Below are positions 15,901 to 24,802 of a stretch of 24,853 nucleotides of DNA, one piece after another. Within the stretch, counting starts at the first letter, position 1, and each line of letters starts with the position of its first letter. Origin of the DNA: Staphylococcus argenteus (lineage in GTDB: Bacteria > Bacillota > Bacilli > Staphylococcales > Staphylococcaceae); contig NC_016942.1 in NCBI RefSeq assembly GCF_000236925.1, positions 1 to 24,853 of the forward strand. Reading direction: 5' to 3'. The notes beneath the pieces were generated by a model that did no database searches, was not told the origin of the DNA, and saw only the letters and a list, made by a program, of their open reading frames with translations. A program made the translations under genes and the position numbers.

Positions 15901-15985
15901 TCCACAATTAATATACACCCTAATCATACGTTTAAGTTATTATAAATTCAATAACTCTCTTTGTATGATTAGGGTGTATCCTGTC
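15901..15985. other. resH, Sin resolution site
   Basis: About 85 bp directly upstream of sin. The motif TACACCCTAATCATAC (15914-15929) and its complement (15963-15978) bound an AT-rich middle (AAGTTATTATAAATTC) suited to HU-like bending. The core TGATTAGGGTG recurs twice elsewhere, at 20246-20258 and 22680-22692. Confidence 0.85.
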
Positions 15986-16020
15986 TGGTTTTTTAGTTTT
16001 CTTAAAACTTAGTAATATTT

Positions 16021-16599
16021 TTATTTATCTTTATTTTCTTGGTTATTTAACTTATTGAGATAACGATAGATTGTTGTACGTGAAACTTTCCATTGCTCTG
16101 CAATAGTTTTAATTGGGGTTCCATTATCATAAAGTGTTTTGAGTAAAGTCAAATCTCGTTTATTTAATTTTTCGGGTCGACCTCCATAGCGTCCTCTAGC
16201 ACGAGCTGCAATTCGCCCCGCTGAAGAACGTTCTAAAATTAAATTACGTTCAAACTCTGCAAATGCTGCGAATAAATGAAATAACAATTGTCCTGTAGAA
16301 CTTGATTTATCCATTGTTATATTTTCTTCTAAACTATGAAAACTCACGCCTCGATTATTAAGTTCATTAACTAATGTGATTAAATCTGCCATGTTACGTC
16401 CTAGTCTATCTAGTCTCCAAACAACAATCGTATCTCCTGACCTCGCAAATTCAATGGCTCTATCTAAACCAGGACGTTTACTTTTTGCTCCACTTATGTG
16501 ATCGCTAAATATTTTTTCACAACCATATTGATTTAATCGATCTTCCTGCAAATTCAAATTTTGCAAACCAGTTGAAACTCTTGCATAACCTATTTTCAA
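16021..16599 (-). CDS. bin: Tn552-type serine invertase/resolvase, Bin
   Basis: 192 aa, serine recombinase with Ser9 (YARVSTGLQ), VVWRLDRLGRNMADLI (59-74), an E helix (LLFHLFAAFAEFERNLILERSSAGRIAARARGR) and a C-terminal HTH (IKTIAEQWKVSRTTIYRYLNKL). The order bin-blaI-blaR1-blaZ is that of Tn552 and the bla inversion plasmids. The Tn552 transposition genes (p480, p271) are absent here, so the bla block is a fixed remnant. It lies beside sin on the same strand but with its own upstream site. Confidence 0.9.
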   Translation of the reverse strand: MKIGYARVSTGLQNLNLQEDRLNQYGCEKIFSDHISGAKSKRPGLDRAIEFARSGDTIVVWRLDRLGRNMADLITLVNELNNRGVSFHSLEENITMDKSSSTGQLLFHLFAAFAEFERNLILERSSAGRIAARARGRYGGRPEKLNKRDLTLLKTLYDNGTPIKTIAEQWKVSRTTIYRYLNKLNNQENKDK

Positions 16600-16790
16600 A
16601 ATACAAACCTCCTATATACACCTTCAGTGTACCATAACTTAATGACAAGGTCTTTTGTGAACATAGATTATTTGTTGGGTTTTTGAACACATAATTCTAT
16701 GTAATACATACTTATTTAGACATAAAAAACGAGTGTACAGAAAATGGTTGTTTTATGTACACTCTCATCTTTAATAATATATTTTAAATG
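16600..16790. other. Probable Bin recombination site region
   Basis: No gene is present between bin and blaI. It holds GAGTGTAC (16732-16739) and GTACACTC (16757-16764) as an inverted repeat, further GTGTAC/GTACAC-like words (for example GTGTACC near 16628), and the pair ACACATAATTCTATGT. In Tn552 the resolvase binds sites in this place. Individual subsites are not resolved here. Confidence 0.45.
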
Positions 16791-16862
16791 TTATTAACAA
16801 AACTAATTTAATAAGAGTCAAGTATAGTTTACATATGTATAATGTTTGAAACATATCTCTAA

Positions 16863-17243
16863 TTACTTTTTACTAATATCATTTAAAATGTCTCGCAATT
16901 CTTCAATTTCTTTGCTATTTAATTCTTCATTTTTCGCAAAATTTAGCACTAAACTTTTCATGTCCCCTCCATACAGTTTATTAAGAAAGGTTTTAGCAGT
17001 TTTCATTTTAATATCGTCTTCTTTAATATTTGATGAGTAAAAATAAATATTCTCTGATTTGTATCGTTTTATAATCTCTTTTTTATATAGTCTTGTGATT
17101 AATGTTCTAATTGTTTTATCGCTAACTTCTTTATATTTTTGAATTTCAACTACAATTTCATTAGCTGATACTGATTTTTTATCCCATATTATATTCATAA
17201 CATCCCATTCAGCCATAGATATTTCAACTTGCTTATTGGCCAT
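16863..17243 (-). CDS. blaI: BlaI, beta-lactamase repressor
   Basis: 126 aa, BlaI/MecI family. The N-terminal winged helix (about 1-75: [21 protein letters not shown]..., recognition helix [15 protein letters not shown]) binds TACA/TGTA dyads. The C-terminal dimer domain includes the cleavage region [10 protein letters not shown] (Asn101-Phe102 equivalent lies in the [13 protein letters not shown] segment). It overlaps blaR1 by 11 bp and is translated after it. It represses blaZ and blaR1-blaI until removed by the BlaR1 signal. Confidence 0.95.
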   Translation of the reverse strand: MANKQVEISMAEWDVMNIIWDKKSVSANEIVVEIQKYKEVSDKTIRTLITRLYKKEIIKRYKSENIYFYSSNIKEDDIKMKTAKTFLNKLYGGDMKSLVLNFAKNEELNSKEIEELRDILNDISKK

Positions 17244-18990
17244 TTAAAACACCCATTTCTTTTAATATTTTTTCACTGATTAATTCAGCATTTTTCCCAG
17301 ACGGGTTTCCATCTGATAAATGTGTAGCAAAATAATACTTATCATGATTTGTAATTACGTAACCTACAAACCACCCATTATTATACTTCCCGTTTACTAT
17401 ACCTGTACCTGTTTTCCCATACAGTTCATACTTTTCATTTTTCTTAATCAATAATGAAGAAGATAATTGATTCTTTGCTTTTTTACTAAAATGGTTATTT
17501 TGTTCCATCATATTTTTAAAAACTATTACTTGTTCAAGATTAGATATTTTCAAACTATCTTCCATCCAATAGCTTTTATAACTTCCCAAATTTTCATTAC
17601 CATAATTTAATTGCTTGAGTTGAGCCGCAGTATAGCTCTTTGGTATTTGATTACTAATACGTTCGAAGTACCAATTAACTGAATTTTGCATTGCTGTATT
17701 TAAATCTTGTTCCTTATTCCAAGACTCGAAAAGATAATGTTTATGATTCCATGACATACGTGAATTTTTATCACTTATGATATGACGGTCAAGTCCAAAC
17801 ATCGCTAAATAAATTTTATAAGTTGAATCAGGAGAATATCTTTTTCTACTTTCTTTTTCATTATAAATATAGTATTTGTCTTTCTTCATGCTGTACATGA
17901 CGAAAGATCCACTATTTGAACCAAAATTTTTACTTTCATCTAAAATTTGGTGATCGTTCTGTAAAGGCTTTTTATAATTATAATCAGTTATGGATTGTCC
18001 CATCAAAAACTGGCTTTGAATTACTATGAGCAAAAAAGTAAAAATACAAATAAAAATTGGAATTAATTTAGACTGTTTTTTCAAATCGGCTTCTTTTATA
18101 TTAATTAATCTTCTTTTGAGTAATGACTTTTTACCATTAAATGAATGGCTTAATATATTTTTATTAAAAAATGGAATATTTAATACGGAGTCCATAATAG
18201 ATTCCGCATAAGTTTTAAATTCATTTTTGTTAATATTATTAAGAACAAATCTATCGGCTTCGACTTCATTGTCATGAATTATTTTTCTTTTTACAATATG
18301 TATTAATGGATTGTAACTCATAACAATAGAGAAGATATTAAAGATAATTAAATGTAAAGTATCTCTATTTTTAGCATGAGCATATTCATGCAGTATTATA
18401 TATTTTAGTCTTTTATCAATTACACTTTTAAAATATGAACTAGGAATCAAAATAATATATTTCCCATACCAAAAAGTTATTGGAGATTGAATAGTCTCTG
18501 CTTTTCGAATCACAATATTTTTTTTATATTGATGGTTGAAAAGTATCGTATCTACTTTATTTTTTTCATTTTCGTTTAGATAAAGTGACTGTTTCTTTAA
18601 ATATTTAAGATATAATAAGGATTTCAAAAATTTAAAACTTAAAATAATAACTAAAACTATCCAAACAACTGTGCAGATATTATCAATTGAATCCCAATTA
18701 AACTTATGGATATCTGTTGTGAACTCTTGAATAGGTTTGGTGGTATTTATGTTATGGTTCAAGTCGTGTGACTTACTTTCAACTGTGGGCGCTTGATTAT
18801 TCACATTATTAAATTTTATAAAAGAGAATTTAATTGGGATAAAAGGTATTAATCCAGCAAGCACAGTTAGATACCAAACTTTATAATTTAAACTATAATT
18901 AAAATAGCGTTTTAATATGTACTTAAAAAATACTAACAATAGAAATATAAAACAAAAGCTTACTACGCTCGTTATTAGTAATTTAGCCAT
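17233..18990 (-). CDS. blaR1: BlaR1, beta-lactam sensor and signal-transducing protease
   Basis: 585 aa from ATG 18990 ([14 protein letters not shown]), with GAAGGTG upstream; a longer frame adding 14 residues from 19032 overlaps the operator and is unlikely. Four membrane segments are present. The cytoplasmic zinc-protease motif is HEYAH (201-205), with its self-cleavage site in LLKRRLIN (near 293-294). The extracellular penicillin-binding domain has the STYK active site (Ser389 by the usual numbering) and KTGTG near the C-terminus. Acylation by a beta-lactam triggers autocleavage and loss of BlaI. Confidence 0.96.
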   Translation of the reverse strand: MAKLLITSVVSFCFIFLLLVFFKYILKRYFNYSLNYKVWYLTVLAGLIPFIPIKFSFIKFNNVNNQAPTVESKSHDLNHNINTTKPIQEFTTDIHKFNWDSIDNICTVVWIVLVIILSFKFLKSLLYLKYLKKQSLYLNENEKNKVDTILFNHQYKKNIVIRKAETIQSPITFWYGKYIILIPSSYFKSVIDKRLKYIILHEYAHAKNRDTLHLIIFNIFSIVMSYNPLIHIVKRKIIHDNEVEADRFVLNNINKNEFKTYAESIMDSVLNIPFFNKNILSHSFNGKKSLLKRRLINIKEADLKKQSKLIPIFICIFTFLLIVIQSQFLMGQSITDYNYKKPLQNDHQILDESKNFGSNSGSFVMYSMKKDKYYIYNEKESRKRYSPDSTYKIYLAMFGLDRHIISDKNSRMSWNHKHYLFESWNKEQDLNTAMQNSVNWYFERISNQIPKSYTAAQLKQLNYGNENLGSYKSYWMEDSLKISNLEQVIVFKNMMEQNNHFSKKAKNQLSSSLLIKKNEKYELYGKTGTGIVNGKYNNGWFVGYVITNHDKYYFATHLSDGNPSGKNAELISEKILKEMGVLNGQ

Positions 18991-19021
18991 TTTGACACCT
19001 TCTTTCAAATATTTATAATAA

Positions 19022-19942
<921 letters not shown>

Positions 19943-20146
19943 TATTCTAAATGCATAATAAATACTGATATCATCTTATAGTTTGTATTATCGTTGACAT
20001 GTATAATTTTGATATCAAAAACTGATTTTCCCTCTATTATTTTCGATATTTATTTTCTTAATTCTCTTTAACAAACTAGAAATATTGTATATACAAAAAA
20101 TCATAAATAATAGATGAATAGTTTAATTATAGGTATTCATCAATCG

Positions 20147-20187
20147 AAAAAGCAACGTATCTTATTTAAAGTGCGTTGCTTTTTTCT
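20147..20187 (+). terminator. Terminator downstream of blaZ
   Basis: AAAAAGCAACG (20147-20157) pairs with CGTTGCTTTTTT (20174-20185). It lies 200 bp after blaZ. The rest of 19943-20245 is AT-rich; I see no gene in it. Confidence 0.65.
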
Positions 20188-20245
20188 CATTTATAAGGTT
20201 AAATAATTCTCATATATCAAGCAAAGTGACAAACAACTTATTTTG

Positions 20246-20258
20246 TGTGATTAGGGTG
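20246..20258 (+). repeat. Res-like 13-bp motif, left border of the RT module
   Basis: TGTGATTAGGGTG, inverse copy at 22680-22692. The inner 11 bases (TGATTAGGGTG) are also in both halves of resH. With the following TAC it matches the resH half TGATTAGGGTGTA for 13 bases. Likely a stray resolvase subsite or a target scar. Confidence 0.6.
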
Positions 20259-20295
20259 TACTTAAATAACACAAAAGTAGGTTTAATATAATTAA

Positions 20296-22068
20296 TTATA
20301 TTAAATTTACATAATTTAAATCTATGAGTGGTACTTTTTCTTCTAATAATTCACTAAAAAATTCATCCACATTATCTTTTGAATTAATATAATTCCAGTT
20401 TAAATCGCTCTTATATCCTTTCTGATTTGAACCATATTTTTGACTCATGCAATAACTATTAATTTCTTTTTTTGAAATCACATTTTCTTTTATTAAATAG
20501 TAAATAAAGTATCTGAAATACCATAAATTTTGCGACATTACACCTACTGTTGCAGGATAATCATACTTAGAATTTTTAAATAGATTATCAATTTTTTTTA
20601 ATAAATTTTCTATTTTCCAAGACTTTCTTAGATATATTATTGTCAATAACGATAGAGATAAGTTATCTGTATTTTCATTTAGCAAACTCAAAACATCATT
20701 TTTTAAAAGAATATCTACATCATATTCAACAATATAAACAAGAATTTGGTATGTTTCTTGATGATAATTATTTTTATTATAAAATACTAACAATTTTCTA
20801 ATTTCTTCGTTTCTATTTTTAAAATACTGTTTAACTTGTTTTGAGACTATTTTTTTATCGTCCATTTTAATAGTCAAATAGTTTAATAAAGATAGGCATC
20901 TATTTGTTAATTTAGAGTCTTTTAGTGATAAATCTAATATGAATTGCAAGATATTGAATTTAGTAATATTATTCCTATATCCAAATATCTTACTTATTTG
21001 ATGTTTATTTATTTTTTTCTTCTTTAAAGTATTTTCTATTACTGGGAAAATACTTTTTATTGCCCCTTTATTTCCTTTTCTTTCTTCATCTATACATAAA
21101 TCAATAAAGTTCTTAATACCTATAATCCAAGTTTCATCTTTACTATTTGAGGAATAATTTTTGAAATAATTAAATATAAAGTCTTTGTTTTGTGGATGTA
21201 TATATGGAAAATCATTTACTTCAGTTTTCTTGTCATTAATTTTTAATTCATATTTCATACATAGTTTGTTAAAATCTCTGTAAAATTTATCTTTCTCTTC
21301 TTCAAAATTAAATGAGAATGATATGTCATCCACATATCTCGCATATCTATACCCTTTATTTTCCATTTCAGAATCAATATAACACATATATAATTCACTA
21401 ATAATACGACTTAATATGTTGCCAGTAGGTATTCCATGAGTTTGATTATATTGACAGGATGTAATTAATTTATCTAATTGATTTGAAAAACCTTTCTTTC
21501 TTTCTTTTTTAGCATTCTTCTTTCCCATTATTACCCAAGGTATGCTATGTGTATAAAGAGAATGATAAAAATTAGATAAATCAACGTTTAATATATGATT
21601 ACCACCGTAAAGTAAAGTCTTTTTTAAATTGTCAGTAAATTTAAAATCAAAATCTGGAAGTGAAAAAAATTTAGATGTTGAAAATTTATTGGTTAGAAAA
21701 ACTTCTTTAAATTCTTTTTTATTTTCTTGCATGAAAAACATCAAATTTAAATAGCTATAAATATTAGGAATCTTATATTCTCTTCTTGATGTATTATTTT
21801 TCGGAATAGTAAATATTATTGGTTCAGTACTACGTATGTTTCTATCATTAAAAAATTTTTTAATGTAAAATGGATTATAAGTAATATATTCAGCTAATTT
21901 ACTCATATTAAATATTTTCAAATAAAATGCATCTGATTTACCGTAGCTGTTTAATTCTGTTAAATCTTGATTATTTTTAGGAGTAATATCAAAATAACCA
22001 TAATTAATTAAAAAATTAGTACTAAATAAATCATCGTACAATCTTTCCATTCTTTTTTTACTCTTCAT
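20296..22068 (-). CDS. Abi/DRT-type reverse transcriptase, probable phage-defence gene
   Basis: 590 aa. The start at 22068 follows AGGAG. The RT fingers/palm motifs are in order: motif A ILNVDLSNFYHSLYTHSIPW (Asp163), motif B-like GIPTGNILSRIISELYM (212-228), and catalytic YVDD (245-248) in RYARYVDDISFSF. The sequence between A and B, with THSIPWVIMGKKNAK, is typical of the Abi-P2/AbiA/AbiK and DRT lineages, not of group II introns: no maturase or HNH domain is seen. The C-terminal 300 residues are Leu/Ile/Lys-rich helices, resembling the alpha-helical repeat domain of AbiK. No HEPN R-x4-6-H motif is visible, unlike AbiA. Related enzymes make DNA without a normal template and stop phage growth. 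The subgroup is uncertain. The gene is low in GC and sits with a type I toxin-antitoxin locus on its 5' side. Confidence 0.85.
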   Translation of the reverse strand: MKSKKRMERLYDDLFSTNFLINYGYFDITPKNNQDLTELNSYGKSDAFYLKIFNMSKLAEYITYNPFYIKKFFNDRNIRSTEPIIFTIPKNNTSRREYKIPNIYSYLNLMFFMQENKKEFKEVFLTNKFSTSKFFSLPDFDFKFTDNLKKTLLYGGNHILNVDLSNFYHSLYTHSIPWVIMGKKNAKKERKKGFSNQLDKLITSCQYNQTHGIPTGNILSRIISELYMCYIDSEMENKGYRYARYVDDISFSFNFEEEKDKFYRDFNKLCMKYELKINDKKTEVNDFPYIHPQNKDFIFNYFKNYSSNSKDETWIIGIKNFIDLCIDEERKGNKGAIKSIFPVIENTLKKKKINKHQISKIFGYRNNITKFNILQFILDLSLKDSKLTNRCLSLLNYLTIKMDDKKIVSKQVKQYFKNRNEEIRKLLVFYNKNNYHQETYQILVYIVEYDVDILLKNDVLSLLNENTDNLSLSLLTIIYLRKSWKIENLLKKIDNLFKNSKYDYPATVGVMSQNLWYFRYFIYYLIKENVISKKEINSYCMSQKYGSNQKGYKSDLNWNYINSKDNVDEFFSELLEEKVPLIDLNYVNLI

Positions 22069-22084
22069 AGCCTTTCTCCTACCT

Positions 22085-22114
22085 TTGCATTTCTCTACTA
22101 ACCAGTGTTATAAT
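22085..22114 (+). promoter_or_regulatory. Promoter of the type I antitoxin RNA
   Basis: -35 TTGCAT (22085-22090), 18-bp spacer, -10 TATAAT (22109-22114) on the plus strand. It overlaps the region from which the RT gene would be transcribed on the other strand, so the two could interfere. Confidence 0.65.
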
Positions 22115-22120
22115 TTATAT

Positions 22121-22184
22121 AACGAAAATGATTAACAATTAATGCACCAATCCCCACACTATTGCAGTAGTGTGGGGATTTTTT
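22121..22184 (+). ncRNA. Antisense antitoxin RNA of an Fst/PepA1-type toxin
   Basis: About 64 nt. It begins with a 26-nt stretch (22123-22148) that is nearly the same as the plus strand at 22291-22317, so it is complementary to the toxin mRNA over its start codon and Shine-Dalgarno. It ends with a perfect 13-bp terminator stem (AATCCCCACACTA 22149-22161, loop TTGCAG, 22168-22180) followed by T4-6. The toxin mRNA, coming from the other side, shares the same hairpin. This is the convergent layout of the par/fst system of pAD1. Confidence 0.75.
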
Positions 22185-22213
22185 CGATGCTGGCTTATAA
22201 AGTCGCCTATTAA

Positions 22214-22306
22214 TTATTTGTTGCGTTTACTAAGCCAATAAGTATAATACGCAACAGCACAGCCACTGATGACTGGTGCTATGATGTGAACGAAAATGAT
22301 TAGCAA
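22214..22306 (-). CDS. Type I toxin peptide, Fst/PepA1 (SprA1) family, 30 aa
   Basis: TTG at 22306 to TAA at 22214. The product starts MLIIFVHIIAPVISGCAVAY and ends YWLSKRNK: one membrane helix with the family Pro in the middle and a charged C-terminus. A strong GAGGAGGTG (near 22312-22321) decides the TTG start. Such peptides insert into the membrane and depolarise it if the antisense RNA is lost, so they work as addiction modules. It is upstream of and co-oriented with the RT gene, 145 bp away. Confidence 0.85.
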   Translation of the reverse strand: MLIIFVHIIAPVISGCAVAYYTYWLSKRNK

Positions 22307-22361
22307 AGTAATGCACCTCCTCTCTTCGTCGATTGACGCCTGAGAGATAGGCGACTCTATT

Positions 22362-22390
22362 ATTATACCATCTGTGAATATACAAGCATA
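22362..22390 (-). promoter_or_regulatory. Toxin mRNA promoter
   Basis: An extended -10 on the minus strand, TGGTATAAT (-10 at 22362-22367), with a weak -35 near 22385-22390. It predicts a start near 22355, so the mRNA begins with the segment that can pair with its own 3' end. Confidence 0.55.
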
Positions 22391-22427
22391 TCTACTTCCG
22401 ATAAGTCGTCTTATGTTATATAACTTC

Positions 22428-22460
22428 GTTTTTTATAGTATCAAGACAAAAGAAGAAACG
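22428..22460 (-). other. Second RCR double-strand-origin-like sequence
   Basis: The minus strand reads TTCTTTTGTCTTGATACTAT, sharing the TCTTGATACTATA core (22434-22446) with 2945-2980. No rep gene is nearby. It suggests the island landed in, or carries, RCR plasmid DNA. The rest of 22460-22734 has no gene I can support; a short TTCTTATCTTGATA on the minus strand at 22708-22722 also resembles a pC194 nick site. Confidence 0.4.
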
Positions 22461-22679
22461 CAGTTCAAAATCATCACCTAAATTCATTAATCTAAAGAAA
22501 AAACGGTGTAATAAATAGTGAATATTATAGTCTATTAAAGAATAGATTTAAAAACACTCTAAAAGGTGCATTAAAGATTTGTAAAACTTTAATATATCCT
22601 TTTTAGGTGAAAACTTATGATAATTGTAGGTTCTCTCATTATCTATGATTATTAATTTTAACTGTATCTAGAAAATCAT

Positions 22680-22692
22680 CACCCTAATCACA
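22680..22692 (-). repeat. Res-like 13-bp motif, right border of the RT module
   Basis: Reverse complement of TGTGATTAGGGTG; exact inverse of 20246-20258. See that entry. Confidence 0.6.
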
Positions 22693-22720
22693 AATTGAAA
22701 ATACTACTTTATCAAGATAA

Positions 22721-22768
22721 GAAAAAAGAAAAAACTTGCCCTAAGATTTTATAAAATCTTAGGGCAAG
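22721..22768 (-). terminator. Terminator of the SAR2788-like toxin gene
   Basis: A 16-bp perfect stem (CTTGCCCTAAGATTTT 22735-22750 with 22753-22768), followed on the minus strand by a run of T broken by single C bases. It lies 12 bp after the stop of the 22781-23389 gene. Confidence 0.8.
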
Positions 22769-22780
22769 TCAGCTCAATAT

Positions 22781-23389
22781 CTAAATAACTAAAAATACAA
22801 TATAAGTTAAAGTTTTCGCATCACTTCTTGGTATACCTGCTTTAACAAAAGCATTTTCAACAGCTGATTTAGTAGACTTATCTAACCTATCAATTGCATT
22901 AGACATCTTTCTTGAATATTTTTTTACTAGAACAGCATGTTTTCTACTTAATGGTTTAATGATCCAAGATATAGCAGTTCCACCATGTCTCAAAGAAGGT
23001 GATAGAGCCTTAATAGCTTTTAAAGTTGCACCGATAGGACCTCTAGGAGTAGGCTTATTTGAGTTTAAAGTCATAGAATTATTAGCAAATACTGAAGAAT
23101 TTAAAGCACCTTCTTGTTTTGCTAGTAAAACATCATTATCAAAATTAGGATTAAAAGCTCTTTGCTCATCTAGAAACATTTTAAATCCTTCATCATCTCT
23201 AGATAAAACTTCCCAAATATATTCTTGTCCTTCTAACAATTCATTGAATTCTACATTATCATTTTCTACTGTTTTAACAACTTCCTTATTTTCTGCAGCA
23301 TGAACTACAGGTTCAAAACTAGAAAATAATAATGCAGTAGATGTTAGTACCAAAGTATTTTTAATAAAAAAACTTTTTAAATTCTTCAT
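22781..23389 (-). CDS. Secreted SAR2788-like putative toxin
   Basis: 202 aa. A signal peptide of about 31 residues (basic MKNLKSFFIK, hydrophobic TLVLTSTALLF, cleavage after VVHA). An acidic propeptide-like part follows (32-110, many Glu/Asp). The C-terminal 90 residues are basic, with GPIGATLKAIKALSPSLRHG, SWIIKPLSRKHAVLVKKYSRK and a hydrophobic tail TLTYIVFLVI. It matches my memory of the 'SAR2788 family putative toxin' of staphylococci, but that name comes with no proven activity. A cationic helical C-terminus after an acidic leader would suit a membrane-active bacteriocin or virulence peptide. It is divergent from the membrane protein at 23469-23957. Confidence 0.6.
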   Translation of the reverse strand: MKNLKSFFIKNTLVLTSTALLFSSFEPVVHAAENKEVVKTVENDNVEFNELLEGQEYIWEVLSRDDEGFKMFLDEQRAFNPNFDNDVLLAKQEGALNSSVFANNSMTLNSNKPTPRGPIGATLKAIKALSPSLRHGGTAISWIIKPLSRKHAVLVKKYSRKMSNAIDRLDKSTKSAVENAFVKAGIPRSDAKTLTYIVFLVI

Positions 23390-23468
23390 ATGACTTTTAT
23401 CCTACAATTATAAATGTTAAAATTTTTTATTATTAAATATTATATACATAAAAGGAATTAAATTCATT

Positions 23469-23957
23469 ATGAAAAAAGTAAACAAAGAGTACTTATTGAA
23501 CTTTATAATTGTAACGTTCTTACTCGGAATAATAATCATACCTATATCCGTATTAGTATTCTCAATACCATTTTTTAGCATAATAGGTTTCCAATCATTA
23601 GCAGATAATTTAAATATAAGTTCTTTAATAACAATAAATTGGTATTCAAATAATATGTTTTATAACATTGGCTATATTGCATTATTCTTTATAGTAACTT
23701 ATCTAATATTTATTTTTCTTGAACTTTTTATAATATTTTTACATATAAAATACAAAAAGAAATTTAATAATATTATCTTATTCATATTCTTTATAACTGC
23801 TAATATGATCGTATTAAACTTAATAATTTTGAAGATTTTCTACAACATTCATATAAACTTATATTTTCAAATTTTCATTTATTCTTTATGCTTCTATCTT
23901 TTATTTACTCATAAAGAGATTTACAAAATATTTGAAGAAAATAAAAGTAAAAAATAA
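23469..23957 (+). CDS. Four-helix membrane protein, possible immunity or YrvL-like protein
   Basis: 162 aa, very hydrophobic. Helices lie near 9-43, 67-92, 100-123 and 129-146, with a basic loop HIKYKKKF and tail EIYKIFEENKSKK. A ribosome site AAAGGA lies 12 nt before the ATG. It is divergent from the secreted toxin gene with an 80-bp shared promoter region. It may be the immunity partner; a resemblance to YrvL-type regulatory membrane proteins is possible. No catalytic motif is visible, so the role is inferred only from context. Confidence 0.5.
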   Translation: MKKVNKEYLLNFIIVTFLLGIIIIPISVLVFSIPFFSIIGFQSLADNLNISSLITINWYSNNMFYNIGYIALFFIVTYLIFIFLELFIIFLHIKYKKKFNNIILFIFFITANMIVLNLIILKIFYNIHINLYFQIFIYSLCFYLLFTHKEIYKIFEENKSKK

Positions 23958-23978
23958 AAAAATTAATCTCTCAAAAAG

Positions 23979-23994
23979 TTTTCTCGGCATAAAA
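23979..23994 (-). repeat. Orphan ssoA RSB box
   Basis: TTTTCTCGGCATAAAA matches 15 of 16 bases of the RSB complement at 4175-4190. The CS-6 stem is missing. It starts a region (to 24853) of RCR-derived non-coding DNA. Confidence 0.6.
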
Positions 23995-23999
23995 GTACC

Positions 24000-24260
24000 T
24001 CTAACTTTTATACATAAAGTCATGAGCATAAGGGAAAGTGCCACCACTTTTATATTTTGGCAGACCCATAACGTGGTGAACTCGGCAGTGCCGAGTTATT
24101 TTTCCTAGAAAAAAAGTGACATCACTTTTTTAACTCATATGTATAAAAACCATAACGTTATGTATACATACAGGTTACGTATACATATACTTTATGTATA
24201 TAAAACATACACAAAAGACATGCATCATACACATCAATTTTTTTAAAAATACATGTCTTT
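24000..24260. other. oriT: Repeat-rich region, candidate transfer origin
   Basis: It contains AAAGTGCCACCACTTT (24034-24049), ACTCGGCAGTGCCGAGT (24079-24095) and AAAAAGTGACATCACTTTTT (24111-24130) as inverted repeats. These are followed by three phased copies, about 17-18 bp apart, of a GTTATGTATACATAC-like unit (24157-24205), and AAAGACATG/CATGTCTTT arms near 24214 and 24251. Hairpins next to short phased repeats are the plan of pWBG749-type oriT mimics on non-conjugative staphylococcal plasmids. No relaxase gene is in the window. The call is by architecture only. Confidence 0.35.
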
Positions 24261-24578
24261 TTGATATATATTTTTTTTGCGTTTTAAGAGGTCATTTAGA
24301 GCATTCTCTAATTTTGAGTACAAAAATACGTAATATAAAAAAATCGTCCTTTTAAAACCTTTTTAGAACATTTTAAACACATTTTTATGATTTGGATCAA
24401 TGTAGAATAAATGTCATAAACGTATAGAAAAAATACGTCGTCATTTCTAAGTACAGATAAATTTCTGATGCAGTACTAAATTATGGGGAAACCTACCTGT
24501 AAAAAATAAAAAGATTACTATATTTTAATTTTATTTTTTCTGTTCGTTTTTTCGACACCAGGACGGGCGATTTTTACT

Positions 24579-24647
24579 TACTGCCCATTTACATGCAAAT
24601 TTAAAAATTAGCAATAAATCGTTCCGAATTTGCATTTTAAATGGGCA
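24579..24647. repeat. 35-bp repeat (copy 2) inside a large hairpin
   Basis: 24579-24613 is identical to 4406-4440. Its TGCCCATTTACATGCAAAT (24582-24600) pairs with ATTTGCATTTTAAATGGGCA (24628-24647) to form a large imperfect hairpin. In the rep-linked arms at 2 kb and 4 kb only one side of this hairpin is present. No gene is seen from 23958 to 24853. Confidence 0.7.
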
Positions 24648-24689
24648 AACGTGCCGTTTGATCACATAGTTCGTGTAGCGACAAAAAGA

Positions 24690-24760
24690 GTATAACGAAA
24701 GTATAATAAGCGTATAAAAAAAGTGTAATGATAGAAAATAGCATTATACTTTTTTAGTCG
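24690..24760. repeat. GTATAA repeats and hairpin
   Basis: GTATAAC, GTATAAT and GTATAAA follow at 10-11 bp spacing (24698-24720). Then AAAAAGTGTAATG pairs with CATTATACTTTTT (24718-24754). The spacing is near one helical turn, as for a bound protein. Function unknown. Confidence 0.4.
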
Positions 24761-24802
24761 TTCATCGCTCATCAGAACAACAAATAAATTTTTAAGAAAT
24801 AA

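Noticed and set aside
20296..20800. HEPN ribonuclease motif in the RT C-terminus
   Set aside because: No Arg-x4-6-His is found; the last His is at residue 436.
22959..23303. 114-codon plus-strand frame
   Set aside because: Antisense to the SAR2788-like gene, which has a signal peptide, ribosome site and terminator.
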